DNA of 64,000 bases, taken from contig OY969109.1 of NCBI GenBank assembly GCA_963698015.1, forward strand, positions 1,984,001 to 2,048,000, in the 5' to 3' direction. Below the pieces are notes generated by a model. It was given only the letters and a program-made list of their open reading frames with translations, was not told the DNA's origin and made no database searches. Shown here piece after piece: positions 9,072 through 16,752 of the stretch. Source of the DNA: VAXT01 sp963698015. Its GTDB lineage: Bacteria > Actinomycetota > Thermoleophilia > Gaiellales > Gaiellaceae. The position numbers were made by a program, and so were the translations under genes. Every line of letters starts with the position of its first letter. Within the stretch, counting starts at the first letter, position 1.

Positions 9072-10446
9072 CGCAGCCGTCAACCGGTGGGGTGGCCCCT
9101 GGGTCGCGCTCTCGGCCGTGCTCGTGCTCGCCGCTGCGCTGCGCCTCGTCGGCATCCGGTACGGCCTTCCGTACCCGCTGCTGAACCCCGACGAGCGGAA
9201 CATCGTCCCGCGCGCGTGGGCGATGACGCACGGCGCCGGGCTCGATCCGCACTGGTTCGACTACCCGACCCTGGTCATGTACGTGCTGGCGCCTTTCCAG
9301 GCCTGGCAGCACGAGCCCTCGTACCTGACGGCCAGGATCGTGCTGGTCGCGATCGCGCTCGGCGGGGTTGCGGCCGCGTGGTGGCTGGGACGGGCCGCGT
9401 ACGGGCCGGTCGCGGGCTTCGTGGCGGCGGCCGCGGTTGCCGTCGAGACGACCTACATGGCCTATTCGCGCATGGCCGTCACGGACGTGCCGCTGACCGT
9501 CGGCGTCACGGTCGCGCTGGCGCTGATGGTCTCGGGCCGGATCGAGCTCGCCGGCCTCGCGGTCGGGCTCGCGGCGAGCGCGAAGTACCCGGGGATCATC
9601 CTCCTCGCGCCGCTCGTCGCGGCCGCGTGGGGGAGATGGAGACGACTCGCAATCGGCGCCGCGCTCGCGGTCGTCGCCTTCGCGGCAACGAGCCCGTACG
9701 TGCTGATCGACTTCCGGCAGGCCGCCGGAGATGCGTGGCGCGTCGAGCGCTGGGCGCATACCGGCTGGCTCGGCTTCGAGAACGACCACGCCGCGCCGAT
9801 CGCGTTCGCCGGCAGGCTCTGGGACGGCTTCGGGCCCGCGCTCCTGATCGCGGTCGCCGGCCTCGTCGTCGCCCTCGTCCACCGCACCCGCGCCGATCTC
9901 GTGCTCGGCACGTTCGTTCTCGTCTACTTCGCGAACCTGCTCCTGCTGCACTCGCATTTCGATCGCTACGTGCTCCCGCTCGTGCCCGCCCTGGGCGCGC
10001 TCGCCGGCCGCCTCCGGGCGCTCGCGCCGGTGACGCTCCTGATGCTCGTCGTCCCGCTCACGTGGAGCGTGCGCGACGCGCGCGACCTGACGAAGACCGA
10101 CGCACGCGTCGTAGCCGAGCACTGGGTCGTCCAACATCTGCCGCGCGGCGCGTACCTCGCCGCCGACCCGTCGACCCCGGACTTCCCCGGTCACCGAGTC
10201 CTCGGGCTCAGGCTCCCGCGGCCCGGCCAGCCGTACGACCCGAACCGGGACCTAGGACGGCTCCGCGCCCGGGGCGTCCGCTACGTCGTCGTCACCGGGG
10301 CCGTCGAGGACCCCGTGCTCGCCGCGGCGAGCCACTACCCGCGCGAGACGCGGTTCTACGACAGCCTCCGACGGGAGCCGCGCGTCTACTCGATCCGCCC
10401 CCACGACGACGTTGGCGGGCCATGGTTGGAGATTTACCGGCTATAA
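9049..10446 (+). CDS. GT39/ArnT-like membrane glycosyltransferase
   Basis: A 465-residue protein with about ten hydrophobic segments and the N-terminal loop NPDERNIVPRAW, which carries the acidic pair typical of dolichyl-phosphate-mannose or ArnT-like transferases. A short soluble C-terminal domain starts near residue 350. It probably moves a sugar from a polyprenyl-phosphate donor onto an acceptor outside the membrane. GTG 9049 overlaps the previous gene by 23 nt. The final codons through the stop, TTACCGGCTATAA, are the left copy of a direct repeat also found at 17728, so an element appears to have integrated exactly at this gene's 3' end. Confidence 0.78.
   Translation: MRPRPRSDAAVNRWGGPWVALSAVLVLAAALRLVGIRYGLPYPLLNPDERNIVPRAWAMTHGAGLDPHWFDYPTLVMYVLAPFQAWQHEPSYLTARIVLVAIALGGVAAAWWLGRAAYGPVAGFVAAAAVAVETTYMAYSRMAVTDVPLTVGVTVALALMVSGRIELAGLAVGLAASAKYPGIILLAPLVAAAWGRWRRLAIGAALAVVAFAATSPYVLIDFRQAAGDAWRVERWAHTGWLGFENDHAAPIAFAGRLWDGFGPALLIAVAGLVVALVHRTRADLVLGTFVLVYFANLLLLHSHFDRYVLPLVPALGALAGRLRALAPVTLLMLVVPLTWSVRDARDLTKTDARVVAEHWVVQHLPRGAYLAADPSTPDFPGHRVLGLRLPRPGQPYDPNRDLGRLRARGVRYVVVTGAVEDPVLAAASHYPRETRFYDSLRREPRVYSIRPHDDVGGPWLEIYRL
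10434..10446 (+). repeat. Left att-like direct repeat
   Basis: TTACCGGCTATAA, identical to 17728-17740. It forms the last codons and stop of the membrane glycosyltransferase, a common design for integration sites that preserve the target gene. Confidence 0.55.
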
Positions 10447-10455
10447 ACCGCGAAA

Positions 10456-10490
10456 GGGCCGCTTTGCAGGTGTTTCCTGCGCCGCGGCCC
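10456..10490 (+). terminator. Two-part hairpin after the glycosyltransferase gene
   Basis: GGGCCGC (10456-10462) pairs with GCGGCCC (10484-10490). Inside it GCAGG (10466-10470) pairs with CCTGC (10476-10480) around a TGTTT loop. It sits 10 nt after the stop. It may terminate transcription or be a recombinase-binding structure at the left element end. No U-run follows. Confidence 0.5.
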
Positions 10491-10494
10491 CTTC

Positions 10495-10518
10495 GGGACA
10501 CCACCGGGCCACCACCAG
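10495..10518 (+). repeat. Sub-terminal repeat, left copy
   Basis: It begins GGGACACCACCGGG and ends CACCACCAG, and matches 17629-17652 at 23 of 24 positions in the same orientation. Within each copy an ACACCACC-type unit is itself nearly repeated. The placement inside both element ends suggests integrase arm-type sites. Confidence 0.5.
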
Positions 10519-10529
10519 GGCGGCCGGGG

Positions 10530-10622
10530 CTAGCCGTCAATCAGCGTTTTTAGGGCGCTTTCGCTGACCTCGCCCGGGTCGATCGTGTGCGAGTAGACGT
10601 CGAGGCTGCCCGAGCGGGGCGA
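10530..10622 (-). pseudogene. Tyrosine recombinase/integrase C-terminal remnant
   Basis: On the minus strand the last 30 codons of an integrase-like gene remain. They contain SGSLDVYSHTIDPGE, which matches the nucleophile segment (LDVYSH, with the active-site tyrosine) at the end of phage-type integrases, then a natural stop. The frame is blocked by TGA at 10623-10625, which is the stop of the adjacent minus-strand coiled-coil gene. The remaining ~300 codons of an integrase are missing. The identification rests on a short motif plus the expected position next to the putative attachment site. Confidence 0.55.
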
Positions 10623-10868
10623 TCAGATTGATGCTCGGAGCGCGTTCGCCGCAGCTTGCAGACGGTCACTGACCTCGGTTAGTTCTCGCGCCGCTAGGTC
10701 AATGCGCTCCTGTTGAGTCTCTTGTCGCTCCTGCTGGCTTTCGGTGCGCTCCTGCTGGCTGTCAGCCCGCTCACGCATAGCCTTGAGCTGGGTCGCCATT
10801 TCCTCCACGGTGTGTGTGAGGGTGGCCAGCTGGCCGGCGACGCTCGCTATGTCCTCTTGCGTTGTCAT
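10623..10868 (-). CDS. Small coiled-coil protein
   Basis: An 81-residue, almost wholly helical protein with heptad-like repeats of QQER (SQQERTESQQERQETQQER) in the middle. The start at 10868 (MTTQEDIASVAG) gives a compact product; the frame is also open further upstream. There are no catalytic motifs. It is read divergently from the XRE regulator, with 234 nt between them. Its stop sits exactly at the break of the integrase remnant, so the gene may have been joined there by deletion. The function is unknown. Confidence 0.5.
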   Translation of the reverse strand: MTTQEDIASVAGQLATLTHTVEEMATQLKAMRERADSQQERTESQQERQETQQERIDLAARELTEVSDRLQAAANALRASI

Positions 10869-11064
10869 GTTCTGTCTGCCGCATTCTATGCCGCGAGCGG
10901 AACGGCTCTTCCCGAACTGAGCGCCTCCGAGAGCAGCACGCGATGCCATCGACTGCTGCTTCGAGCAAGCAGAACCTGAGGCGGTCGAGGGCCTCGAACG
11001 GGCGGTAGCGTTGGTGTCTCCCTACGTAACAGAAAATGATCGCATCGGAGGCAAACACCAGCAT

Positions 11065-11093
11065 TTGACCGACGGTACATAACCGGCTAAGCT
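11065..11093 (+). promoter_or_regulatory. Promoter of the XRE regulator
   Basis: TTGACC (11065-11070), a 17-nt spacer, then TAAGCT (11088-11093). The ATG at 11103 is only 9 nt downstream, so the transcript would be leaderless or nearly so. Confidence 0.5.
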
Positions 11094-11102
11094 TGGGCCG
11101 CG

Positions 11103-12020
11103 ATGCAAGACCAGGAACAGACGCTGGCCGAGCTGACTAAAGAGGCGCGCGTGCGCGCGCGCCTCTCCATGCGGGGGCTGGCGCGGCGGAGTGGCCTCTC
11201 GGCTGCGCAGATCAGCCGGATCGAGGCGGGCGAGGTCGAGCGGCCCGTTGCTGAGACGCTCGTAAAGCTCGCCAAAGCCCTCGATCGGGACGCGCAGCTC
11301 CTTCTTGTTTTCGCCGGACATATCAGGGGAGCCAGGGCACGGCAGCTCCTCCGACAGGCGATCGAGGCCCTGCCCGAGCCAGGCAAAGCTGAACACGCCG
11401 ATGCACTCGCTCGACTCGAGGCCGAGGATGAGCGCGAGCAGCGGCTCCGGGAAGAGCTAGCGGACGCCGAGCGGGCGCTGGCAAAGGCTCAGCAGGAGCT
11501 GGACAAGGCCCGCTCCGAGGCAGCGGCGACCAAACAAACAAAGCGCCTGCCCGATGCTCGCGAGTGGTTGCGCGAGGTCGGAACGCTCGCCCAAGATTGC
11601 GCTGTCGAGGTCGCTCAGAAGCGCCGGCGGCTCGAGCAGCTAGATGATGCTCAGAGCGAGGAGGTGTGCGCGTTCGCCGGCCGCCTCTTCCTGCAGGTGG
11701 CCGCTGGGGGCGACCACCTCGAGGCCTGGCGGCAGTTCTCGGGTCAGATCACGCCTGACGATCCGGAGTTGCGCCAGCTACTGCAGGCATGGCGTCAGCT
11801 TGAGCACGAGCGGCGCAAGAAAGTACTCGAGTTCTCCCAGGATCAGTTGGCTCTCTCGCTGCTCGGGGTTGAGAAGGCCATCCTCGGGTCTGTGCAGACC
11901 TCCGAAGAGGCATTGGAGATCGTCCGCAACCTGTCGGCCGGGACGGCCGAGAACGGTGGGCGGAGGAGACATTCGCCCTCGGCGAAGAGGCCGGCCGCGA
12001 AATCGAAAAGCGGGAGGTGA
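11103..12020 (+). CDS. XRE-family HTH regulator with long coiled coil
   Basis: A 305-residue protein. Residues ~12-65 form a Cro/CI-type helix-turn-helix (MRGLARRSGLSAAQISRIEAG). Residues ~95-150 are strongly coiled-coil (REELADAERALAKAQQELDK). The C-terminal 150 residues are helical without a recognised domain, ending in a basic tail. It is probably a DNA-binding regulator of the element's genes. The HTH is typical; the C-terminal part is unfamiliar. The start is fixed by the promoter and the lack of upstream coding signal. Confidence 0.7.
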   Translation: MQDQEQTLAELTKEARVRARLSMRGLARRSGLSAAQISRIEAGEVERPVAETLVKLAKALDRDAQLLLVFAGHIRGARARQLLRQAIEALPEPGKAEHADALARLEAEDEREQRLREELADAERALAKAQQELDKARSEAAATKQTKRLPDAREWLREVGTLAQDCAVEVAQKRRRLEQLDDAQSEEVCAFAGRLFLQVAAGGDHLEAWRQFSGQITPDDPELRQLLQAWRQLEHERRKKVLEFSQDQLALSLLGVEKAILGSVQTSEEALEIVRNLSAGTAENGGRRRHSPSAKRPAAKSKSGR

Positions 12021-12108
12021 TGCCTATGGAGAGAGCGAGGCACCGACTCGTTCTGAAGGAATGAAAGGCCCGTCCAGTCAGGGCGAGTCTTTCGAGGCGG
12101 TTCCGCGA

Positions 12109-12204
12109 CTAGGCGGAAGTCGACGCGCGACTAGGCGGAAGCTGAGACGCTCCGAGCACTAGGCGGAAGCCGACACGCTCCGAGCCTAGCGCGGAATCGC
12201 CCGC
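12109..12204 (+). repeat. Cluster of CTAGGCGGAAG repeats
   Basis: CTAGGCGGAAG occurs at 12109, 12131 and 12159, with a decayed fourth copy CCTAGCGCGGAA near 12185. The last two lie in a larger imperfect 28-nt tandem unit containing ACGCTCCGAGC. The array sits in the 224-nt gap between the XRE gene and the zinc-ribbon/sigma genes, so it could be a multi-site operator or a decayed repeat. Confidence 0.5.
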
Positions 12205-12244
12205 AACTCGGTCGGGCGAAGGCCCGAGGAAAGAGGGGAGACAA

Positions 12245-12682
12245 GTGGCGCGTCCGCTGGCATCTGAGTCGGCATCAGCTGCACCTGCTGCCCTCGTCGA
12301 CGGCGATCAGATGTCGATCGTCGAGTTGGAGGAAGGGCGACCCGGAAGGGTCGCCTTGGTGAGTGAGACCGAGGACTCCGAAGTTAAGCGAGACATGGTC
12401 GCGGCGGGGGGAGGCAGGAAGGCCAAGCGAACCGAGTACCGCTGCGTTGCCTGCGGCTACGGCATCGTCGTTTACGAGCGACCTCCGAGCTGCCCGATGT
12501 GTAGCAAGCCACGCTGGGAGCGTGTTGAGTGGCGACCCTCCTCCCCGCTGCTCGACGATCTTGCCCCTCCCTTTGGCACCGAGAGCCAGCGACGTTCCCT
12601 CCACGCGCCTTCTTTGCCAACGGCCGAGAGGCCGATCCGCTACCTCCGCCCGGGTCAAGCTGGAGCATCGCTCGAAAAATGA
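12245..12682 (+). CDS. Zinc-ribbon (rubredoxin-like) protein
   Basis: A 145-residue protein with one metal-binding knuckle pair, CVACGYG and CPMC, separated by 14 residues (about positions 72-92), as in zinc ribbons and rubredoxin-like domains. The N- and C-terminal parts are low in recognisable structure and rich in Ser, Pro and Arg. GTG 12245 follows an AAGAGGGGAGA ribosome site. Its stop overlaps an ATG that opens a 14-codon frame leading to the sigma factor start. It may partner with the sigma factor, but nothing in the sequence proves that. Confidence 0.55.
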   Translation: MARPLASESASAAPAALVDGDQMSIVELEEGRPGRVALVSETEDSEVKRDMVAAGGGRKAKRTEYRCVACGYGIVVYERPPSCPMCSKPRWERVEWRPSSPLLDDLAPPFGTESQRRSLHAPSLPTAERPIRYLRPGQAGASLEK

Positions 12683-12719
12683 CGCCGACGGAGGAGCCGC
12701 GCAGCCTCGGCTCCGCCCT

Positions 12720-13586
12720 TTGAGGGAAAGCGGACGCGATCTGTTCCTGGCCGAGATCGGCCGTCACCGCCTTTTGAGCGCCGCCGAGGAGGTGGCCCTT
12801 GCCAAGCGGGTCGAGCGTGGCGACCTCGCTGCCAAGGAGCAGATGATCAACGCGAACCTGCGCCTTGTCGTCTCGATCGCCAAGCGTTATCGCCGCCTCG
12901 GCGTTCCCTTCCTCGACCTGATCCAGGAGGGCGCGCTCGGCTTGAACCGCGCGGTCGAGAAGTTCGATTGGCGGCAGGGCTACAAGTTCTCGACGTACGC
13001 CCATTGGTGGATTCGGCAGGCGGTCTCGCGCTCGATCGCGGACCAGGCGAAGATGATCCGCATTCCCACGCACGTCGGCGAGCGCCAGCAGAAGCTTGCT
13101 TTCGCCGCTCGAACGCTCGCGCCCGCACTCGGGCGCGAGCCGAGCCTGGAGGAGCTCGCCGAGGCAACCGGCTTGCCGCTCGGACGCGTCCGCCAGGCGC
13201 TTGACTGCGCCGAGGCCTCGTCCTCGCTCAACCAGGCGGTCAGCCCTGACGGCGAGACCGAGCTCGCCGACTTCCTTGCCGATCCGGCTGCCGCTGACCC
13301 CGTCGAGGAGGCAGAGCGCTCGCTTCTCGGGCAGACGGTGCGGCGCAGGCTCGAAAGGCTGCCAGACCGGGAGCGGCTGATCGTCGAGCGTCGCTTCGGC
13401 CTTCAGTGCGAGCCGCAGTCGCTCGAGACGGTCGCGAGCGAGCTTGGGCTCACCCGCGAGCGGGTGCGCCAGCTGCAGGTACAGGCGCTGAAGCGGCTGG
13501 AGCCGGAGTTTGCAGACCTCGCTCCGGTGCAAACTGCTCTGGCTGGCACAGCGCAAGCGCACGAGGCCGAGCGAGTGCCAGCGTAA
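12720..13586 (+). CDS. RNA polymerase sigma-70 family factor (RpoD-like)
   Basis: A complete primary-type sigma factor of about 288 residues. Region 1.2 is RDLFLAEIGRHRLLSAAEEV. Region 2 is NLRLVVSIAKRY with IQEGALGL and FSTYAHWWIRQAV. Region 3 holds EPSLEELAEATGL, and region 4 is ERLIVERRFGL with SELGLTRERVRQLQ. It lacks region 1.1, as group 2 factors do. The start is uncertain. TTG 12720 is the nearest codon; its TTGA overlaps the stop of a 14-codon frame that starts at ATG 12679, so coupling or a frameshift near 12720 is possible. GGAGGAG at 12690 is 24 nt upstream. Confidence 0.85.
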   Translation: MRESGRDLFLAEIGRHRLLSAAEEVALAKRVERGDLAAKEQMINANLRLVVSIAKRYRRLGVPFLDLIQEGALGLNRAVEKFDWRQGYKFSTYAHWWIRQAVSRSIADQAKMIRIPTHVGERQQKLAFAARTLAPALGREPSLEELAEATGLPLGRVRQALDCAEASSSLNQAVSPDGETELADFLADPAAADPVEEAERSLLGQTVRRRLERLPDRERLIVERRFGLQCEPQSLETVASELGLTRERVRQLQVQALKRLEPEFADLAPVQTALAGTAQAHEAERVPA

Positions 13587-13612
13587 AGCCGCCCGGCCGT
13601 TGCCGCACCGAA

Positions 13613-14509
13613 CTAGGAGTGGATGACGCGCCTTGGTGAGTCGCGTCCCGCATCGCTGAAGCCGATCGAGCGTAGACGGAGGCGTAGCTGGTCGAGCACC
13701 TCGGCCCAGAGCGTCGCAGGCTCCGCGCCGTAGGCGCCGGCGAAGTCGTCGAGCACGCCCGGAGCCGTGTCCTCGAGCAGGCTGTCCCCGAGCGCCTGGA
13801 AGCCATCGACGATCTCTTCGATCAGCGCCCGGGCATGGGCGCCGTCGCGGGTCAGCCGTCGGCGCGTATAGGAGACACCGATGCCGATGTGGCGCACCTC
13901 GTCCCGCACCGCGAGCCGCTGCGCCTCGCGCAGGCCGGGGAACGAGCCGACCCGATCGAACTGCGCCGCGGCGAAGTTCTGGTTCGCACGCCCGATCGAC
14001 CCTTCGGCAATCAAGTGGTAGGCGACAACGGCCTTCAGGAAGCTGTCCTCGTCACGGCTCGCCTCGAGCGCGCCGACGACGCCGTCGAGCGCCGCATAGA
14101 GCGCGGCCGCGACAGGATCGAGCTGCGCATCCGCGACCGCCTTGACCGCCGCGATCCCGCCCTCGACCGCAAAGACGTCCGAGTACACGCGCAGGACGGA
14201 CTCGATGTGGCGGTGCTCGTCGGCGACCTGCGTCGCGAGCAGGAGCTGCACCTCGTAGTCGGGAGCGGCGAGCAGGAAGGGCGCAAGCAGGGCGGCGACG
14301 TTGAACTCGGCGTGGAATCGGTGCGCGAACACCATGACGAGGCCGTCGCGCGTCGGCTCGTCAAGGGCCGCGAAGCTGGCGGCATCGGTGGAGAAGTCGA
14401 TCGCGAAGGGCGACCACTGGTGCCGCTCCCAGTGCTCGTAGAGCGCCCTGAACGGCCGCGGCTCTTCCGCGAGCTCCTGGATCTGCACTTCCCCCTGGTC
14501 AACGCGCAT
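13613..14509 (-). CDS. Ferritin-like/R2-like di-iron protein
   Basis: A 298-residue all-helical protein. The pattern of metal ligands is Glu in FHAEFNVA, ExxH in ADEHRHIE, Glu in LIAEGSIG and ExxH in RDEVRHIG. That is the two-iron carboxylate site of ribonucleotide reductase R2-like and related oxidases. The early WERHQWSPFAIDFSTD stretch also resembles R2-type proteins. The exact reaction cannot be read. The start at 14509 has AGGTG 7 nt upstream; ATG 14527 is an alternative. It is divergent from the GT4 gene and convergent with the sigma factor gene. Confidence 0.65.
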   Translation of the reverse strand: MRVDQGEVQIQELAEEPRPFRALYEHWERHQWSPFAIDFSTDAASFAALDEPTRDGLVMVFAHRFHAEFNVAALLAPFLLAAPDYEVQLLLATQVADEHRHIESVLRVYSDVFAVEGGIAAVKAVADAQLDPVAAALYAALDGVVGALEASRDEDSFLKAVVAYHLIAEGSIGRANQNFAAAQFDRVGSFPGLREAQRLAVRDEVRHIGIGVSYTRRRLTRDGAHARALIEEIVDGFQALGDSLLEDTAPGVLDDFAGAYGAEPATLWAEVLDQLRLRLRSIGFSDAGRDSPRRVIHS

Positions 14510-14637
14510 GCACAGACACCTAATCATGCGTCCGGCCAACGCGGCGCGGCCCGCTGCTCGGGACACGAGCAACTCGACCGGCCCGCTGCAGTTCCAGCAA
14601 CGCCTGGTCGCGCCCTCTCGGAGAGAATTGCTTATCG

Positions 14638-16095
14638 ATGGCGAACTCGGAGGCAGACTCGTACGAGCGACGCCGCCGCCGCCCGCCGGTGGGGCGTTCG
14701 GGTGGTCGCGTCGTCTCGGTGCTCTTTTTCTTCCCCCGTGGCGGGTCGGCGCAAGTCGCGCGCTCGCTCGCTCGCGCTCTGCCGGCCGCCGGCTGGGAGC
14801 TGACGCTCGCCGCGGGCTCGCTCGGACAGCCGGGCGAGCCAACACACGCGGGGAGCTTCTTCGCCGGGCTCGACGTCCGCGCGCTCGACTACTCGCCCGC
14901 GCTCGAGCGTCCAGAGCCACTGGTTGCGCCCGTTCCCTTCCAGCCCTCCTACGAGGATCGCCCGGATGCGCCCGATCGCATCTTTGCGGCCGTCGACGAT
15001 CTCGCCTACGAACGGCTCGTCGCTGCGTGGATCGAGCTGCTCGCGCGCGCCGGCGCGAGCGCCGCCGGCCTGCTCCATCTGCACCATCTGACGCCCGCGA
15101 ACGAGGCCGCGGCACGCGGCTTCCCCTCGCTGCCCATGCTGGGCCAGCTGCACGGGACCGAGCTCGCCATGCTGCGCAGGATCGAGGCAGGAGCGCCGCC
15201 GGGCTGGCGCTACGCTCGGGATTGGGACCGGCGGCTGCGAGCCTGGGCGCGGCGCTGCGCCCTGCTGGTCGTGCCGCCCGGGGCGGAGGCGGACACGGCC
15301 CTCCTTCTCGGCCTCGAGCGGGCGAAGGTGCGCGGCCTCCCGAGCGGCGTCGAGCTCGAGCGCTTCTCGCGGCAACCGCTCGCGGGAGAAGAGCGGCTCG
15401 CGTTTTGGCGCCGCTGGCTGGTCGAGCAGCCGCGCGGATGGGATGAGAGCGGTCGGCCGGGGAGCATCGCCTACCGTGACGAGGAGCTCGCTCCCTTCCG
15501 GGCCGGCGGGCCGGTCTTCCTCTACGTCGGTCGCTACACGGCGGTCAAGCGCCTGCCTCTCCTGATCAGTGCCCACGCGCGTGCTGTCGAGTTGCTTGGC
15601 AGGCCTGTGCCGCTCGTACTCGTCGGCGGCCATCCGGGCGAGTGGGAGGGGGAGCATCCGCTCGCCACCGCGCGCAGGATCGGGAACCGGCAGGTCTTCC
15701 TCGCCGGCTGGCGCCCGCACGAGGAGCTGCCGCAGGCGCTGAATGCGGCCGACGCACTCGTCCTGCCCTCCGTCGCGGAGGCGTTCGGGCTCGTCCTGGT
15801 TGAGGCGATGGCCTGCGGCCTACCGGTGATCGCCTGCCGGGCGCACGGCCCGGCGGAGATCGTCGCCGACGGAAGGACGGGCTGGCTCATTCGGCCCGAC
15901 GACGAGGAGGCGCTCGTCGAGGTACTCGTCAGCGCCGCTCGCGGCCAGGAGGAACGCCGGGCGCGTGGCCGGCGCGCTCAGACAGAAAGCCGCCGATACG
16001 GCTGGGCGGGGATCGCTTGTCGCTTCGCCTCCCTATACGAGGAGCTGCTCGCCTCCTCTCCCAGGCAGCAGGTCGCGCGGGGGCGGCACGCTTGA
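14638..16095 (+). CDS. GT4-type glycosyltransferase
   Basis: A 485-residue retaining glycosyltransferase of the GT-B fold. The C-terminal donor domain is clear: PVFLYVGRYTAVKRLPLL, LAGWRPHEELPQALNAAD, and SVAEAFGLVLVEAMACGLP with the acidic donor-binding site. The N-terminal acceptor half begins with VLFFFPRGGSAQVA. The acceptor is unknown. The first ~25 residues are Arg-rich. It lies inside the putative element, divergent from the di-iron protein gene. Confidence 0.8.
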   Translation: MANSEADSYERRRRRPPVGRSGGRVVSVLFFFPRGGSAQVARSLARALPAAGWELTLAAGSLGQPGEPTHAGSFFAGLDVRALDYSPALERPEPLVAPVPFQPSYEDRPDAPDRIFAAVDDLAYERLVAAWIELLARAGASAAGLLHLHHLTPANEAAARGFPSLPMLGQLHGTELAMLRRIEAGAPPGWRYARDWDRRLRAWARRCALLVVPPGAEADTALLLGLERAKVRGLPSGVELERFSRQPLAGEERLAFWRRWLVEQPRGWDESGRPGSIAYRDEELAPFRAGGPVFLYVGRYTAVKRLPLLISAHARAVELLGRPVPLVLVGGHPGEWEGEHPLATARRIGNRQVFLAGWRPHEELPQALNAADALVLPSVAEAFGLVLVEAMACGLPVIACRAHGPAEIVADGRTGWLIRPDDEEALVEVLVSAARGQEERRARGRRAQTESRRYGWAGIACRFASLYEELLASSPRQQVARGRHA

Positions 16096-16226
16096 CCGGG
16101 GAGGCGGCTCACGCCGTTCGCGTCGACGAGTCGCTCACCGATCTCGCAGCGCTTGCCGAGGATCTCGACCGCGACGCAGGCTGTCCTAGCTCTGCAGCCG
16201 AAGCCGCTCGTCGTGCAGCCCTTTGA
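16092..16226 (+). CDS. Possible 44-residue protein
   Basis: TTG 16092 overlaps the GT4 stop as TTGA and opens a short frame with an acidic helical middle (DESLTDLAALAEDLDRDA). It ends inside the 3' end of the opposing gene. It could be a small protein or a truncated one. No family is recognised. Confidence 0.25.
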   Translation: MTGEAAHAVRVDESLTDLAALAEDLDRDAGCPSSAAEAARRAAL

Positions 16227-16602
16227 CGGCCTGGTAGAGCGCCCGCAGTTGATCGCTGTCGCCATTCGGGATGCTCAGGGCGTAATAAACGGCCTCGGCC
16301 CCGTCTCCGCCCAGGGTGATCGGGTCGTCCCTGTCCTCGATCAGCCGGAGTTCGATCGCATCGGCGATCGGTCGAGCTCCTGCGGCTCCTTCGGCGCCAG
16401 GCTCGTGCGCCGCCTTCACCCTCAGGTTCTCCGCCATCAGCGTCGCCGCTCGCTCGTCGAGCGGGTACCGCTCGCTGGCGACCTCGAACATGACGTCCAC
16501 TCGGCTGAGCCTATCTCCGCCGTGGTGGTGTGCTGTGATCTCCCCGGCGTCGGTCTTCTCGCCTGGGCTTGGGCTAGGCGCCTGCGAGAGCCGAGCGAGC
16601 AT
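16186..16602 (-). CDS. Hypothetical protein
   Basis: A minus-strand frame of 138 residues from ATG 16602. An upstream ATG at 16707 would give 173. The middle (VDVMFEVASERYPLDERAATLMAENLR) has alternating strand and helix character and good codon-position bias, and the C-terminal GLHDERLRLQS is helical. No family is recognised. It is divergent from clpP. With the longer start, its 5' end would lie only 45 nt from the clpP ATG. Confidence 0.45.
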   Translation of the reverse strand: MLARLSQAPSPSPGEKTDAGEITAHHHGGDRLSRVDVMFEVASERYPLDERAATLMAENLRVKAAHEPGAEGAAGARPIADAIELRLIEDRDDPITLGGDGAEAVYYALSIPNGDSDQLRALYQAVKGLHDERLRLQS

Positions 16603-16752
16603 CACGAGGTCGGCATGGAGCGGCGACCCGCGCGGCACGGGGAAACGCTCTCGCTCGACTGCAAGCAGCTGCAAGAGTGAGCACGAGCGCAGCCTGCTGG
16701 TTTGCATGAAGGCACAAAGACGAACCTGAAAGCACAGAATCCAGGAGCAGCG

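Noticed and set aside
12363..12719. N-terminal extension of the sigma factor from ATG 12363
   Set aside because: It would run out of frame through the zinc-ribbon gene and has no sigma-like sequence; region 1.2 starts right after 12720.
13613..15115. A 500-residue version of the di-iron protein
   Set aside because: The upstream part is Arg-rich antisense sequence of the GT4 gene without domain pattern. A ribosome site supports the start at 14509.
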